A DNA stretch of 64,000 nt from Sediminibacterium sp. (GTDB lineage: Bacteria > Bacteroidota > Bacteroidia > Chitinophagales > Chitinophagaceae): NCBI GenBank assembly GCA_017983845.1, contig JAGOAO010000003.1:33719-97718 (forward strand). The letters are read 5' to 3'. This document shows, piece after piece, positions 10,275-19,151 of the stretch; position 1 is the first letter of the stretch; every line of letters starts with the position of its first letter. The notes below the pieces were generated by a model. That model worked only from the letters and a program-made list of their open reading frames with translations, made no database searches and was not told the DNA's origin. Position numbers and translations under genes: made by a program.

Positions 10275-11213
10275 ATGAAAAAACAGTTCAACTTCATTGT
10301 ATTATTAGCGGCTTCGTTTTTCGCTACTTCAACGATCAATGCGCAGGAAAGTCCTTTAGAAGGTCGTTGGGATTTAACGGTGGATATGGGTGGCGGCCGT
10401 ATGGCGCCTTCTTGGTTAGAAGTACGTCATTCAGGCGTTAAAAATTTGTTTGGAAGATTTGTGGCGGAGGGTGGCAGTGCAAGACCTGTTGCACAAATTT
10501 TATTCAAAGAAGGCAAATTGAGTTTTACGATTCCACCACAATGGGATAGAACAGAAAATAATTTAGTGGTAGAAGGTGTATTGGAAGGGGATCAATTAAA
10601 AGGCACCATGGTGGCTCCTTATGGACAAAAGTATACATGGACTGGTGTAAGAGCACCTAAATTGAATAGTTTAAAAGAAGTAAAGTGGGGTAAGCCGATT
10701 CAATTATTAAATACAACAGACCTGACAGGTTGGGAGGCAATGGGTAAAAACAATCAGTGGTTAAATGTCAATGGTGTTTTAACGAGTCCAAAATCTGGCA
10801 GCAATATTAGAACAGTCGCCGAATACAATGATTTTAAATTACATATTGAATTCAGGTATCCAAAAGGCAGCAATAGTGGCGTGTATTTACGCGGACGTTA
10901 TGAAGTCCAAATTGAAGACAATTTAGGTAAGGAGCCACAGAATGTATATTTAGGAGGCGTATATGGTTTTATTGACCCTTGGGAAAATGCAGCAAAACCA
11001 GCAGGAGAGTGGCAGACATATGACATTACACTTGTTGGCAGAATGGTGACTGTGGTAGCGAATGGTAAGACCATTATTTTCAAGCAAGAGATTCCAGGTA
11101 TTACTGGAGGTGCAATCAATAGCAATGAAGGAACAGCTGGTCCAATTATGTTACAAGGAGATCATGGTCCAATTGAATTTAGAAATATAACCATTACACC
11201 TGCAAAGAACTAA
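10275..11213 (+). CDS. Exported DUF1080 / 3-keto-disaccharide hydrolase domain protein
   Basis: The 312-residue product starts with a signal peptide ending near residue 24 (SFFATSTINAQ). An N-terminal beta-rich region (residues ~25-130) precedes the DUF1080 fold, recognised from LLNTTDLTGWEAMG, a middle KLHIEFRYPKGSNSGVYLRGRYEVQI and a final GPIMLQGDHGPIEFRNI. These lectin-like domains are annotated as 3-keto-disaccharide hydrolases. Members in Bacteroidota are periplasmic or surface proteins linked to sugar breakdown, but the substrate cannot be told here. It is transcribed alone and ends in a bidirectional terminator shared with the converging nitroreductase gene. Confidence 0.85.
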   Translation: MKKQFNFIVLLAASFFATSTINAQESPLEGRWDLTVDMGGGRMAPSWLEVRHSGVKNLFGRFVAEGGSARPVAQILFKEGKLSFTIPPQWDRTENNLVVEGVLEGDQLKGTMVAPYGQKYTWTGVRAPKLNSLKEVKWGKPIQLLNTTDLTGWEAMGKNNQWLNVNGVLTSPKSGSNIRTVAEYNDFKLHIEFRYPKGSNSGVYLRGRYEVQIEDNLGKEPQNVYLGGVYGFIDPWENAAKPAGEWQTYDITLVGRMVTVVANGKTIIFKQEIPGITGGAINSNEGTAGPIMLQGDHGPIEFRNITITPAKN

Positions 11214-11244
11214 GGCAATAATTTTGGAGTCAGTATGGAGTTAT

Positions 11245-11278
11245 AAAAAAAGCCGCAATTTTAATTGCGGCTTTTTTT
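11245..11278. terminator. Bidirectional terminator between the DUF1080 and nitroreductase genes
   Basis: AGCCGCAATT (11251-11260) and AATTGCGGCT (11263-11272) form a ten-pair stem flanked by A and T runs on both sides, so it can serve both converging genes. Confidence 0.88.
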
Positions 11279-11289
11279 ATTGCATTCAT

Positions 11290-12015
11290 TTATTTTATAA
11301 TCACGACTTCTTCAAAAGGTACACGATGTCTTTTACCCCAGATGCCTGCTTCGGTCCCTTTTCCTACACCAATAATCATATTCACTTCTGCTTCCTTAGG
11401 TAAGTTCAATGCCGCTTTAACACGCTTTGCATCAAATCCTTCCATTGGGCAACTATCAAAACCTTCTGCTGCAATAGACAACATAAAAGTTTGTGCAGCT
11501 AAAGCACATGATTTGTGCACTGTTACACGTTGGTCTGCTTTACCTCTAAAACGCATCATTGGTCTTGCAGCACCAATAATCGTACTTAATGCCGATCTGA
11601 AAAAAGTAAGAAAGCCAAGTGGATCCGAACCGTATGCCATTGGCATTAGTTTTCCATAATAGTTGAGTAGTCTTTGTTGCGCAGTGGTTGGCTCGCCAAC
11701 AATATCCTTATTAATAATGTCCAAATGCCACTGTACTCTTTTTTTCCAATGGTCTTGACGCGTTACAAAAACCACCAATTGTTTTGCTGTTTTTGCTGCG
11801 TTTTGATTTAAACAAAAAGAATGAAATTCAGTTTGTAAAGCTGGATCCTGAATCCAATAAAATTCCCATAATTGCATATTGCTACTATTCGGAGACAGGA
11901 TGGCTCTTTCTAAACTTCTTTGAATCACTTCATTAGGTACTTCCACATTGGGGTCGAATTTTCTATTTGACCTTCTTTTTTCAATAATTTCATCAAATGA
12001 TTGTGATAAAGACAT
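11290..12015 (-). CDS. Nitroreductase family flavoprotein
   Basis: FMN-dependent NAD(P)H oxidoreductases of this family reduce nitroaromatics, quinones or related compounds. The 241-residue product begins with the family pattern FDEIIEKRRSNRKFDP, where the Arg-Arg-Ser segment contacts FMN. It continues with SPNSSNMQLWEFYWI, and near the C-terminus has AAEGFDSCPMEGFD and a Gly-rich MIIGVGKG segment. The physiological substrate is unknown. It is a single gene converging with the DUF1080 gene and divergent from the serine hydrolase. Confidence 0.88.
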   Translation of the reverse strand: MSLSQSFDEIIEKRRSNRKFDPNVEVPNEVIQRSLERAILSPNSSNMQLWEFYWIQDPALQTEFHSFCLNQNAAKTAKQLVVFVTRQDHWKKRVQWHLDIINKDIVGEPTTAQQRLLNYYGKLMPMAYGSDPLGFLTFFRSALSTIIGAARPMMRFRGKADQRVTVHKSCALAAQTFMLSIAAEGFDSCPMEGFDAKRVKAALNLPKEAEVNMIIGVGKGTEAGIWGKRHRVPFEEVVIIK

Positions 12016-12102
12016 TTTATATTCTAATTTGGGTAATGTTTATTCTAGTAAACAATTAAAAGTAAGAATTGTTATTTAAATTAGTTATTAATTAATTGAA
12101 TT

Positions 12103-13251
12103 ATGATAAAGAAAATATTGTACGGATTGATTGCATTGATCGTCTTAACCATTGGGTTAGCTTACACACCAGCATTTGCGCATCTAAGAAATTTTGCAAT
12201 ATGGGGCAAGCATTCTATTCATGATTATAAAACGCACCCAAGTAGAAAGGTGAAGGCTGCAACAGTTCCACAATTCTGGGATTTAGATGCTGCATATAAT
12301 AAAGCAGTGATGCCAGATTCTTTGATGCTTGCATTGGATTCAAATGACACACATGCTTTTTTAGTCATTCAAAACGGTAAAATAGTTTACGAAAAATATT
12401 TTGATGGTTATAATTCAAAAACTTTGAGTGGATCATTTTCTGCTGCAAAAAGTATCATATCCTTATTAATTGGTATTGCATTGCAAGAAGGTAAAATAAA
12501 ATCTTTGGAAGAGCCTGTTGGGAATTATGTCCCGCATTTTAAAGAATCAAGCTTAAGTAAAGTAAAAATCGTCGATTTATTAACCATGAGTTCTGGTACC
12601 AATTATAAAGAATCTGATAAGAGTTATTTTAGTATGAACGCCTATGGTTATTATGGAGACAACGAAAACTATATGGTAAATAAAATGACATTTAAAGAGC
12701 CTGCGGGGGCTTATTGGGAATACAGAAGCGGCGATACTCAAGTCTTAGGACTGGTAGTAGAAAATGCATTTGGCGATAATATATCTAATCTAGTGTCTGA
12801 AAAATTATTACAACCAATGGGTGCAGAAGTGGATGGACTTTGGTTATTAGATGGGGATCAAGAACATGAAAAAGCATTTTGTTGTTATAATGGAGTAGCA
12901 AGAGACTATGCAAGATTTGGACAGTTGGTATTAAATAAAGGGGCTTGGGGTGCGAAGCAAATTGTAGATTCTAATTATATATTCAAAGCCACTTCGCCTG
13001 CAACTTATTTAAAAGACAGGACTGAGTTTGATAAGCCTGTGGATTATTACGGCTATCAATATTGGATTATTCAACATAAGGGAATGACTATCCCTTTTCA
13101 AAATGGTTTGTTTGGGCAATATGTATTTTCTATTAAAGAGAAAAATGCGGTAGTTGTTAGATTAGGAGAGAGCAAACCAATAAAGCCAATACATCATCAT
13201 CAACCTGAAATATATTCTTATTTAAATGCCGCCCTCTCGGTTCTAGAATAA
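12103..13251 (+). CDS. Serine hydrolase, beta-lactamase (class C) fold
   Basis: The 382-residue product starts with a hydrophobic segment (residues 5-22) that would anchor or export it. The active-site S-x-x-K is SAAK near residue 113 (SGSFSAAKSI). WEYRSGDTQVLG takes the place of the Tyr-x-Asn motif, and HKG near residue 328 is the likely third motif. This pattern is closer to 6-aminohexanoate-dimer hydrolase and esterase-like members than to true AmpC beta-lactamases, so a peptidase, amidase or esterase role is more likely than antibiotic resistance. It is a single gene with its own terminator. Confidence 0.87.
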   Translation: MIKKILYGLIALIVLTIGLAYTPAFAHLRNFAIWGKHSIHDYKTHPSRKVKAATVPQFWDLDAAYNKAVMPDSLMLALDSNDTHAFLVIQNGKIVYEKYFDGYNSKTLSGSFSAAKSIISLLIGIALQEGKIKSLEEPVGNYVPHFKESSLSKVKIVDLLTMSSGTNYKESDKSYFSMNAYGYYGDNENYMVNKMTFKEPAGAYWEYRSGDTQVLGLVVENAFGDNISNLVSEKLLQPMGAEVDGLWLLDGDQEHEKAFCCYNGVARDYARFGQLVLNKGAWGAKQIVDSNYIFKATSPATYLKDRTEFDKPVDYYGYQYWIIQHKGMTIPFQNGLFGQYVFSIKEKNAVVVRLGESKPIKPIHHHQPEIYSYLNAALSVLE

Positions 13252-13263
13252 AATGCTGTACAT

Positions 13264-13298
13264 AAAAAAGCCGCTCGAATTTTCGAGCGGCTTTTTTA
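13264..13298. terminator. Bidirectional terminator
   Basis: AGCCGCTCGAA (13269-13279) and TTCGAGCGGCT (13282-13292) form an 11-pair stem with A and T runs on either side. It can end the serine hydrolase gene and the small membrane protein gene converging on it. Confidence 0.9.
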
Positions 13299-13313
13299 TA
13301 AGTTATATTTTTT

Positions 13314-13466
13314 TTAGAAAAGTCTCATTGCTTTTGCGAAATAAGTGATGGTACCTGGAAGTGCCAACCAGAAAAATTCTCTGTAAACGAATAATAAAAC
13401 CACTAAAATGGCGAACCATAAAAAGAATAATGCCCAGTATTTTTTGGTGTTTGTTTGTGCTTCCAT
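13314..13466 (-). CDS. 50-residue single-span membrane protein, unknown function
   Basis: A complete small gene: ATG at 13466, stop at 13314, 50 residues. The product begins MEAQTNTKKYWALFFLWF, has one long hydrophobic stretch (about residues 11-28) and a second aromatic stretch FFWLALPGTI, and ends AKAMRLF. It is supported as a real gene by a -7 promoter box TATATTTG at 13502-13509 (minus strand) about 36 bases upstream, and by a bidirectional terminator just downstream. I do not recognise the family. Confidence 0.68.
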   Translation of the reverse strand: MEAQTNTKKYWALFFLWFAILVVLLFVYREFFWLALPGTITYFAKAMRLF

Positions 13467-13501
13467 TAGGATGTTGTTTGTTTTATGAGTGAATGCTGAT
13501 G

Positions 13502-13509
13502 CAAATATA
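13502..13509 (-). promoter_or_regulatory. -7 box of the 50-residue membrane protein gene
   Basis: TATATTTG on the minus strand, an exact TAnnTTTG match, lies about 36 bases before the ATG. No matching -33 element is seen. Confidence 0.5.
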
Positions 13510-13528
13510 CAATATTTCCTATTTTGAC

Positions 13529-13936
13529 CTATAAATTTGGTCCATAGGTATATTTTAAATCTACTTTCCAGCCTTTTGGGGTAGCAATGATTTTTAGTTT
13601 ATGCACCTGATTGTCAAAGGAATTCTGGTAGTTCATGATGGTCATAGTACTATCCACTGCGCTAATTTCATTGATTTGAATGGAGGCAAGCCTTAGTTGT
13701 TGACGTCCTTCTTTGTCTAATGCAAAATAATTTGTGGCCATTTTTTCGAAAAGTGCAAGGTTCTCGGCATCTTCAAGTACATAAAACTTGGCTTTTTTGA
13801 AATTGCCTTGCATGCTGTTCTCTATAAAATAACGTCCACCATCCAAAGGGTTGTCAGCAATTTCATATTGGTCAGAAGGACTACATTGCCAAAGAAAAAG
13901 GGCCAAAAAAAGGTATTTTAATTTTTGTAGTTGCAT
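13529..13936 (-). CDS. Small lipoprotein, DUF4878-like, unknown function
   Basis: The 135-residue product starts MQLQKLKYLFLALFLWQC, a lipoprotein signal with the acylated Cys at about residue 18. The mature part has an NTF2/lipocalin-like look: DGGRYFIENSMQGNFKKAKFY, then AENLALFEKMATNYFALD, and an alternating beta-rich end. This resembles DUF4878-type proteins (short domains following growth in x-x-F-x-x-A-L-x-x-G-D-F), but the match is only by eye. An upstream GTC/ATG extension to 13987 is possible but would run through the promoter. TAACTTTG at 13940-13947 sits three bases before this ATG, which supports the start used here. Divergent from the alpha-amylase gene. Confidence 0.72.
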   Translation of the reverse strand: MQLQKLKYLFLALFLWQCSPSDQYEIADNPLDGGRYFIENSMQGNFKKAKFYVLEDAENLALFEKMATNYFALDKEGRQQLRLASIQINEISAVDSTMTIMNYQNSFDNQVHKLKIIATPKGWKVDLKYTYGPNL

Positions 13937-13939
13937 AGC

Positions 13940-13947
13940 CAAAGTTA
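13940..13947 (-). promoter_or_regulatory. -7 box of the DUF4878-like lipoprotein gene, leaderless placement
   Basis: TAACTTTG on the minus strand is followed by GCT and the ATG, so transcription would start on the A of the start codon. Confidence 0.55.
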
Positions 13948-13960
13948 CACCATTAGGTAG

Positions 13961-13968
13961 TATTTTTG
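13961..13968 (+). promoter_or_regulatory. -7 box of the alpha-amylase gene
   Basis: TATTTTTG matches TAnnTTTG and lies 17 bases before the ATG at 13986. It is back-to-back with the minus-strand box at 13940. Confidence 0.45.
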
Positions 13969-13985
13969 AAGCATAAAGCGAAGTC

Positions 13986-15311
13986 ATGAAAAATATACTT
14001 TTATTGGTTGGATTATTGATAGGAACATCAAGTTTTGGACAACAGCAACATCCCGCCTTTATGCAACAAGGGAATATCTATGAAGTCAATATCCGTCAAT
14101 ATACCAAGGAGGGGACTTTCAAAGCATTTGCAAAGCATTTGCCAAGATTACAAAAAATGGGTGTACAAACAATTTGGTTTATGCCTATCCAGCCCATTTC
14201 AAAAGAAGGCAGAAAAGGTAGTTTGGGTTCTTATTATGCAGTCGCAAGTTATACGGATGTGAATCCTGAATTTGGGACACTTGCAGATTTCAATCAAGTA
14301 GTAGATCAAGCGCATGCTTTAGGCATGAAAGTACTCATTGACTATGTGCCGAATCATTCTGGTGCAGATCATTCCTGGTTAACCACACACCCAGATTTTT
14401 ATGAAACAGATTCAACAGGTAAGCCAACTTTCACTGCTGACTGGTCGGATACAAGAGAATTGAATTTTAATAACCTAGTAATGCAGGATAGTATGATCAA
14501 TACGATGAAGTATTGGTTAAAAGCCACAAAGATAGACGGATTCAGGGTGGATGTGGCTTGGGGTGTACCTTATAGTTTTTGGAATAAATGTATTCCTGCA
14601 TTAAAAAAAGAAAGAAACATATACTTATTAGCTGAAGCGGATGATGCAAAATTGCACGAGACTGGTTTTGATGCCACGTATAGCTGGACCGAGTTTCATG
14701 TATTAAATGATATTGCTGCTGGGAAAAAGAACTTATTGTCTTTGGATACGGTGCTGAATAAAATTGAAATCGATTTTACCAAAGGGGCACATAGATTGTA
14801 TTTTACGAGTAACCATGATGAAAACTCATGGAACAAAGCCGACTATGCCACGATGCCAGGAGCGAGTCATGCGCCTTTTGCGGTGTTTACGCAAACCTAT
14901 AACAGAACCATGCCATTGATCTATAGTGGTCAAGAAGAGCCTGTATTGAGACCGCTTGCATTTTTTGAGAAAGACAGTATTGAATTCAAAAAATATGAGC
15001 GTGCTAATTTTTATGCTGCACTTTTAAAGTTAAGAAAATCAAATACGGCATTTAGTGAGACTGCTAGTTTCAAAAGATTATCGGTCAATCTTCCAACTCA
15101 AGTAATGGCCTATGAGCGCAGTAATGGAAAGGATCAAGTGGTGGTTATTTTAAATTTATCCAATCAAGCACAAACAGTGAAGATAGCGGGTGTCGATTCA
15201 AATACAAAATTTCAAGAATTATTTACAAAGCATAAAGTATCGGGGGTTAGTGCATTACAAATGCCAGCTTGGGGGTATCAGGTTTTTGTGAAGACCAATG
15301 CCGCGCAATAA
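13986..15311 (+). CDS. Exported GH13 alpha-amylase
   Basis: Hydrolyses alpha-1,4-glucans, probably in the periplasm. A signal peptide ends near residue 19 (TSSFGQQ). The GH13 motifs occur in order: YVPNHSG (region I), GFRVDVAW near residue 189 with the nucleophile Asp, LLAEADD near 216 with the acid/base Glu, and TSNHDENSW near 278 with the third Asp. The short C-terminal beta domain ends GYQVFVKT. The length of 441 residues indicates a minimal amylase without an extra starch-binding domain. No SusCD-type transporter lies nearby. The window also starts with the end of another GH13 enzyme. Confidence 0.92.
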   Translation: MKNILLLVGLLIGTSSFGQQQHPAFMQQGNIYEVNIRQYTKEGTFKAFAKHLPRLQKMGVQTIWFMPIQPISKEGRKGSLGSYYAVASYTDVNPEFGTLADFNQVVDQAHALGMKVLIDYVPNHSGADHSWLTTHPDFYETDSTGKPTFTADWSDTRELNFNNLVMQDSMINTMKYWLKATKIDGFRVDVAWGVPYSFWNKCIPALKKERNIYLLAEADDAKLHETGFDATYSWTEFHVLNDIAAGKKNLLSLDTVLNKIEIDFTKGAHRLYFTSNHDENSWNKADYATMPGASHAPFAVFTQTYNRTMPLIYSGQEEPVLRPLAFFEKDSIEFKKYERANFYAALLKLRKSNTAFSETASFKRLSVNLPTQVMAYERSNGKDQVVVILNLSNQAQTVKIAGVDSNTKFQELFTKHKVSGVSALQMPAWGYQVFVKTNAAQ

Positions 15312-15360
15312 ATATTTTCAAAACGATCCATCTATTCAACTTTCGATCAAAAAATAGGAC

Positions 15361-16170
15361 ATGACAAAACAATTTCTAGTAGACCAAATCAAAGCAAAGC
15401 AATCTTACTTATGTGTTGGATTGGATACAGATATTGAAAAATTACCCGCTGGCTTACCTAAGAATAAAGCAGGCGTAATTGCTTTTAATAAAGCCATCAT
15501 TGATGCGACAGCAGATTACTGTGTGAGTTATAAAATCAATACTGCTTTTTATGAGTCTCAAGGTATTGAAGGATGGGAGGCGATGGAAGCCACATTGGCA
15601 CATATTCCAAAAACACATTTCACTATTGCCGATGCTAAAAGAGGCGATATCGGAAACACATCTGCTCAGTATGCAAAAACATTTTTTGAAACATTGCCTT
15701 TTGATGCCATTACAGTAGCACCCTATATGGGAAAAGATAGTATTGATCCATTTTTAGCATATAGTAATAAATGGACGATTGTATTAGGTTTAACTTCTAA
15801 TCCAGGTAGTCAAAATTTTGAACAACAAAAATTAGCCAACGGTCAATTTTTATATGAATCTGTTTTAGAGCAAGTGGCAAGTTGGGGTACACCAGAGCAA
15901 TTGATGTTTGTGGTAGGGGCAACTAAAGCGCATGATCTTGAATCGATTCGTAAAATTATTCCAGCACATTTTTTATTGGTGCCTGGTGTGGGCGCACAAG
16001 GAGGTAGCTTAGCGGATGTGACTAAATATGGCAAGAATGATTCAGTAGGTTTACTCATCAACGCAAGTAGGGCCGTTATTTTTGCAAGTAGTGGTGCCGA
16101 CTTTGCAGCCGAAGCAGCTATCGCAGCAAAAGGCTATGCGGATGAAATGAAAGCCTTGCTTGCTTTATAG
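15361..16170 (+). CDS. pyrF: Orotidine 5'-phosphate decarboxylase (type 2)
   Basis: The final step of UMP synthesis: decarboxylation of OMP. The 269-residue product has CVGLDTDIEKLP near the N-terminus and the catalytic DAKRGDIGNTSAQYA near residue 92, where Asp-Lys-Asp are the key residues. VPGVGAQGG and INASRAVIFAS form the phosphate-binding end. The length and the NTSAQYA form mark the longer PyrF subgroup typical of Mycobacterium and Bacteroidota. It converges with the symporter gene, with only three bases between the stops and no terminator hairpin. Confidence 0.96.
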   Translation: MTKQFLVDQIKAKQSYLCVGLDTDIEKLPAGLPKNKAGVIAFNKAIIDATADYCVSYKINTAFYESQGIEGWEAMEATLAHIPKTHFTIADAKRGDIGNTSAQYAKTFFETLPFDAITVAPYMGKDSIDPFLAYSNKWTIVLGLTSNPGSQNFEQQKLANGQFLYESVLEQVASWGTPEQLMFVVGATKAHDLESIRKIIPAHFLLVPGVGAQGGSLADVTKYGKNDSVGLLINASRAVIFASSGADFAAEAAIAAKGYADEMKALLAL

Positions 16171-16173
16171 GTT

Positions 16174-17349
16174 TTAGTCAAGCTTTATTGTTTCTCCTTC
16201 CGTTTTAGCAATGACAATGGTGGCGGCACTATTCCCAATAATATTGGTGATGGCCCTGGCTTCACTCATAAATTTATCCACTCCCAATAAAAATGCAAGT
16301 CCCTCCATAGGAATTTTTTGCATGGTAGCTAGGGTAGATGCAAGTACAATAAATCCGCTTCCTGTTACACCTGCTGCACCTTTTGAAGTGAGCATTAAAA
16401 TAAGTAGCATTGTTACAATTTCTGCGGTGCTTAAATGCACATTGTACAATTGCGCAATAAAAATGACCGCCATGGATAAATAGATGGAAGTGCCATCTAA
16501 ATTAAATGAGTAGCCGGTTGGGACGACCAAACCCACCACCGATTTAGAGCAGCCCATCTTTTCTAATTTATTCATCAACGAAGGCATCGCAGGCTCTGAG
16601 GAAGATGTGGCAAACACAATGAGCAACTCTTCCTTGATATTTCTTAACAACTTAAATATGGACAATTTAAAATAGCGTAAAATAAGTCCAAGAATTACAA
16701 AAACAAATAAGGCCATTGTTACATACATGGTCACCATCAATTTGCCCAATGGAAGTAAAGTAGCCAATCCATATTTCCCAATCGCATAGGACATGCCTCC
16801 CAATGCGCCAAGAGGTGCAAAATACATGACCCATTTTAAGCCCAAGAATACATAATGGGTTAATCTTCCAATTTGATGAATATATTGCTCACGTTTAGGT
16901 AGATAGTTCAACACAAATCCAACTAGAATTGCTAATAGCAAAATTTGCAAATTGGTATTGCTTGCAATAATACCCCAAAGATCAAAATTGGTAGCAGAAG
17001 TATATTTAGTAGGATCCTGCATTTGTAAACCCGATTTGTCGATATTCCCAGGTTGGATCCATAATGCGACTAGGACACCAATAGCGAGTGAAATAGTGCT
17101 TACAATTTCAAAATAGACCAATGATACCAAGCCAATCCGCCCCACTTTTTTTAAGTCTCCCATGCTAGCTATACCTAGGGTGACGGTTAAAAATATGATA
17201 GGGTAAGTGAATAATTTAATGACTTGAATAAAGCCCTTTGCAAGCGGTTCTAGCTGTATGGCTTTACTTGGAAAATACACGCCTAATAAGATCCCCAAAA
17301 CAATGGCAATAAGCACATAGAAGCTTAAGTGGGTTATGATTTTTCTCAT
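16174..17349 (-). CDS. Dicarboxylate/amino acid:cation symporter (DctA/GltP type)
   Basis: A DAACS-family inner membrane carrier that takes up C4-dicarboxylates or glutamate/aspartate with protons or sodium. The 391-residue product shows several membrane helices, the serine-rich re-entrant loop ATSSSEPAMPSLMNKL, the second re-entrant loop TSKGAAGVTGSGFIVL and the helix-8 motif DKFMSEARAITNIIGN. The last reads closer to DctA (dicarboxylate) than to GltP, so C4-dicarboxylate uptake is my preferred reading. It is a single gene. Confidence 0.9.
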   Translation of the reverse strand: MRKIITHLSFYVLIAIVLGILLGVYFPSKAIQLEPLAKGFIQVIKLFTYPIIFLTVTLGIASMGDLKKVGRIGLVSLVYFEIVSTISLAIGVLVALWIQPGNIDKSGLQMQDPTKYTSATNFDLWGIIASNTNLQILLLAILVGFVLNYLPKREQYIHQIGRLTHYVFLGLKWVMYFAPLGALGGMSYAIGKYGLATLLPLGKLMVTMYVTMALFVFVILGLILRYFKLSIFKLLRNIKEELLIVFATSSSEPAMPSLMNKLEKMGCSKSVVGLVVPTGYSFNLDGTSIYLSMAVIFIAQLYNVHLSTAEIVTMLLILMLTSKGAAGVTGSGFIVLASTLATMQKIPMEGLAFLLGVDKFMSEARAITNIIGNSAATIVIAKTEGETIKLD

Positions 17350-17444
17350 ATGAATTTAGGGCGAATTAGTGTCTTGTAAATATAGTTTTTTAAGTGGTTT
17401 CTACTACCTTTATGACCCAATCATTATTTTTAAAAATATACACC

Positions 17445-18629
17445 ATGGCAGTAAGAGCAGATTTGTTTGAGTCACCAGATTATTATCAATTAGACGAATT
17501 GATGTCAGAAGAAAATTTAATGGTAAGAGATGCAGTAAGAACTTATGTAAAAACAGAGATTTCACCCATTATAGAAGAGTATGCCCAAAAGGCGGAATTT
17601 CCAAAACAGATTGTAAAGCAATTAGGAGATTTAGGTTGCTTTGGTCCAACTGTTCCAACTGAATATGGTGGCGGTGGATTAGATTATATCAGTTATGGAT
17701 TGATGATGCAAGAATTGGAGAGAGGAGATAGTGGTGTAAGAAGTACTGCTAGTGTTCAAGGTTCTTTGGTGATGTTCCCAATCTATGCATATGGAAGTGA
17801 AGCACAAAAGCAAAAATACTTACCTAAGTTGGCTTCTGGTGAATGGCTAGGCTGTTTTGGTTTAACAGAGCCAGACCACGGTTCTAATCCTTCTGGCATG
17901 TTAACGAATATTAAAGATGCCGGGGATCATGTTATTTTGAATGGTGCTAAAATGTGGATCAGCAATGCCCCTTTTGCACAAGTAGCGGTGGTTTGGGCAA
18001 AAAATGAAGCAGGTGAAATTATTGGCTTGATAGTAGAAAGAGGGATGGAAGGATTCACTACACCCACTACGCATGGTAAATGGAGTTTACGTGCGAGTGC
18101 AACAGGTGAATTGGTTTTTGATAATGTAAAAGTGCCTAAAGAAAATATTTTACCAAATGTAAAAGGATTGAAAGGTCCATTGGGTTGTTTAAGCAAAGCA
18201 AGATTTGGTATTGCTTGGGGCGCAATTGGTGCTGCGATGGATTGTTACGATACTGCTTTAAGATATAGCAAGGAGCGAATCCAATTTGGCAAACCAATTG
18301 GTGGTTTCCAATTGCAACAAAAGAAGTTGGCAGAAATGGTGACTGAAATTACAAAAGCGCAATTATTAGTATGGCGTTTAGGAGTTTTGATGAATGAAGG
18401 TCGTGCTACTGCAGCTCAAATTAGTATGGCAAAAAGAAATAGCTGTGAAATAGCTACAAATATCGCCAGAGATGCAAGACAAATGTTAGGGGGTATGGGT
18501 ATCACTGGGGAATATTCAGTGATGCGTCATATGATGAACTTGGAAAGTGTAATCACTTACGAAGGAACCCATGATATTCATTTATTAATTACTGGTATGG
18601 ACGTTACAGGATTTAACGCATTTAAATAA
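17445..18629 (+). CDS. Acyl-CoA dehydrogenase, glutaryl-CoA dehydrogenase-like
   Basis: FAD enzyme. Glutaryl-CoA dehydrogenases both oxidise and decarboxylate glutaryl-CoA to crotonyl-CoA in lysine/tryptophan breakdown. The 394-residue product has the FAD segment GLTEPDHGSNPSGM, then KMWISNAPFAQVAVVW, GKWSLRASATGELVFDNV and RFGIAWGAIGAAMDCY. The ending TYEGTHDIHLLITGMD holds the catalytic Glu. These match glutaryl-CoA dehydrogenase more closely than straight-chain enzymes. The start ATGGCAGTAAG at 17445 is chosen because it gives the usual N-terminus; an upstream ATG would add a 17-residue extension without motif. It is followed three bases later by aroK. Confidence 0.88.
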   Translation: MAVRADLFESPDYYQLDELMSEENLMVRDAVRTYVKTEISPIIEEYAQKAEFPKQIVKQLGDLGCFGPTVPTEYGGGGLDYISYGLMMQELERGDSGVRSTASVQGSLVMFPIYAYGSEAQKQKYLPKLASGEWLGCFGLTEPDHGSNPSGMLTNIKDAGDHVILNGAKMWISNAPFAQVAVVWAKNEAGEIIGLIVERGMEGFTTPTTHGKWSLRASATGELVFDNVKVPKENILPNVKGLKGPLGCLSKARFGIAWGAIGAAMDCYDTALRYSKERIQFGKPIGGFQLQQKKLAEMVTEITKAQLLVWRLGVLMNEGRATAAQISMAKRNSCEIATNIARDARQMLGGMGITGEYSVMRHMMNLESVITYEGTHDIHLLITGMDVTGFNAFK

Positions 18630-18632
18630 ACT

Positions 18633-19151
18633 ATGGCAGCGGAGCGAATATTTTTGATAGGGATGATGGGTGCAGGGAAGTCACATTGGTTAAAGCAAAT
18701 GGCGAAATGGAATAAATCTGTTGGCTATGATTTAGATGCTTTAATCGAAATGAATGAAGAAAAAACCATTGCCGAAATTTTTAGTGAGGACGGTGAAGCT
18801 CATTTTAGAAAAGCAGAATCAAAGATTTTGAAATGGTTCAAAGAAAAGAAAAAGTATGTTGTGGCTACAGGGGGCGGCACAGCTTGTTTTCAGGAGAATA
18901 TGGATTTTATGAAAAAAGAAGGCGTGGTCATTTGGTTGGACGAATCTGTAGAGGTACTTGTTAAAAGATTAGCCTCAGCAAAAGCGGATCGTCCATTGAT
19001 TGCGGACCTTCAAGATCAGGAATTAGCTACTTTTTTGGAACAAAAATTAGTTGAGCGCCATCCTTTTTACAAACAAGCACATTACCGTTTAACATCAGAT
19101 CAGATTAATGAAGCTGGATTAAAGAAATTAATTCAAAAACATGCATCGTAA
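18633..19151 (+). CDS. aroK: Shikimate kinase
   Basis: Phosphorylates shikimate at C3 in aromatic amino acid synthesis. The 172-residue product has the P-loop GMMGAGKSH (residues 10-18), YDLDALIE for Mg/shikimate binding, HFRKAES, and TGGGTACF for substrate contact. RPLI marks the LID region. It is separated from the upstream dehydrogenase by three bases and overlaps the DUF423 gene by 11 bases, so all three are probably co-transcribed. Confidence 0.94.
   Translation: MAAERIFLIGMMGAGKSHWLKQMAKWNKSVGYDLDALIEMNEEKTIAEIFSEDGEAHFRKAESKILKWFKEKKKYVVATGGGTACFQENMDFMKKEGVVIWLDESVEVLVKRLASAKADRPLIADLQDQELATFLEQKLVERHPFYKQAHYRLTSDQINEAGLKKLIQKHAS

Noticed and set aside
12103-13251. A class C beta-lactamase resistance gene
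   Set aside because: The S-x-x-K is present but the Tyr-x-Asn position reads Tyr-Arg-Ser-Gly-Asp, as in esterase and amide hydrolase members.
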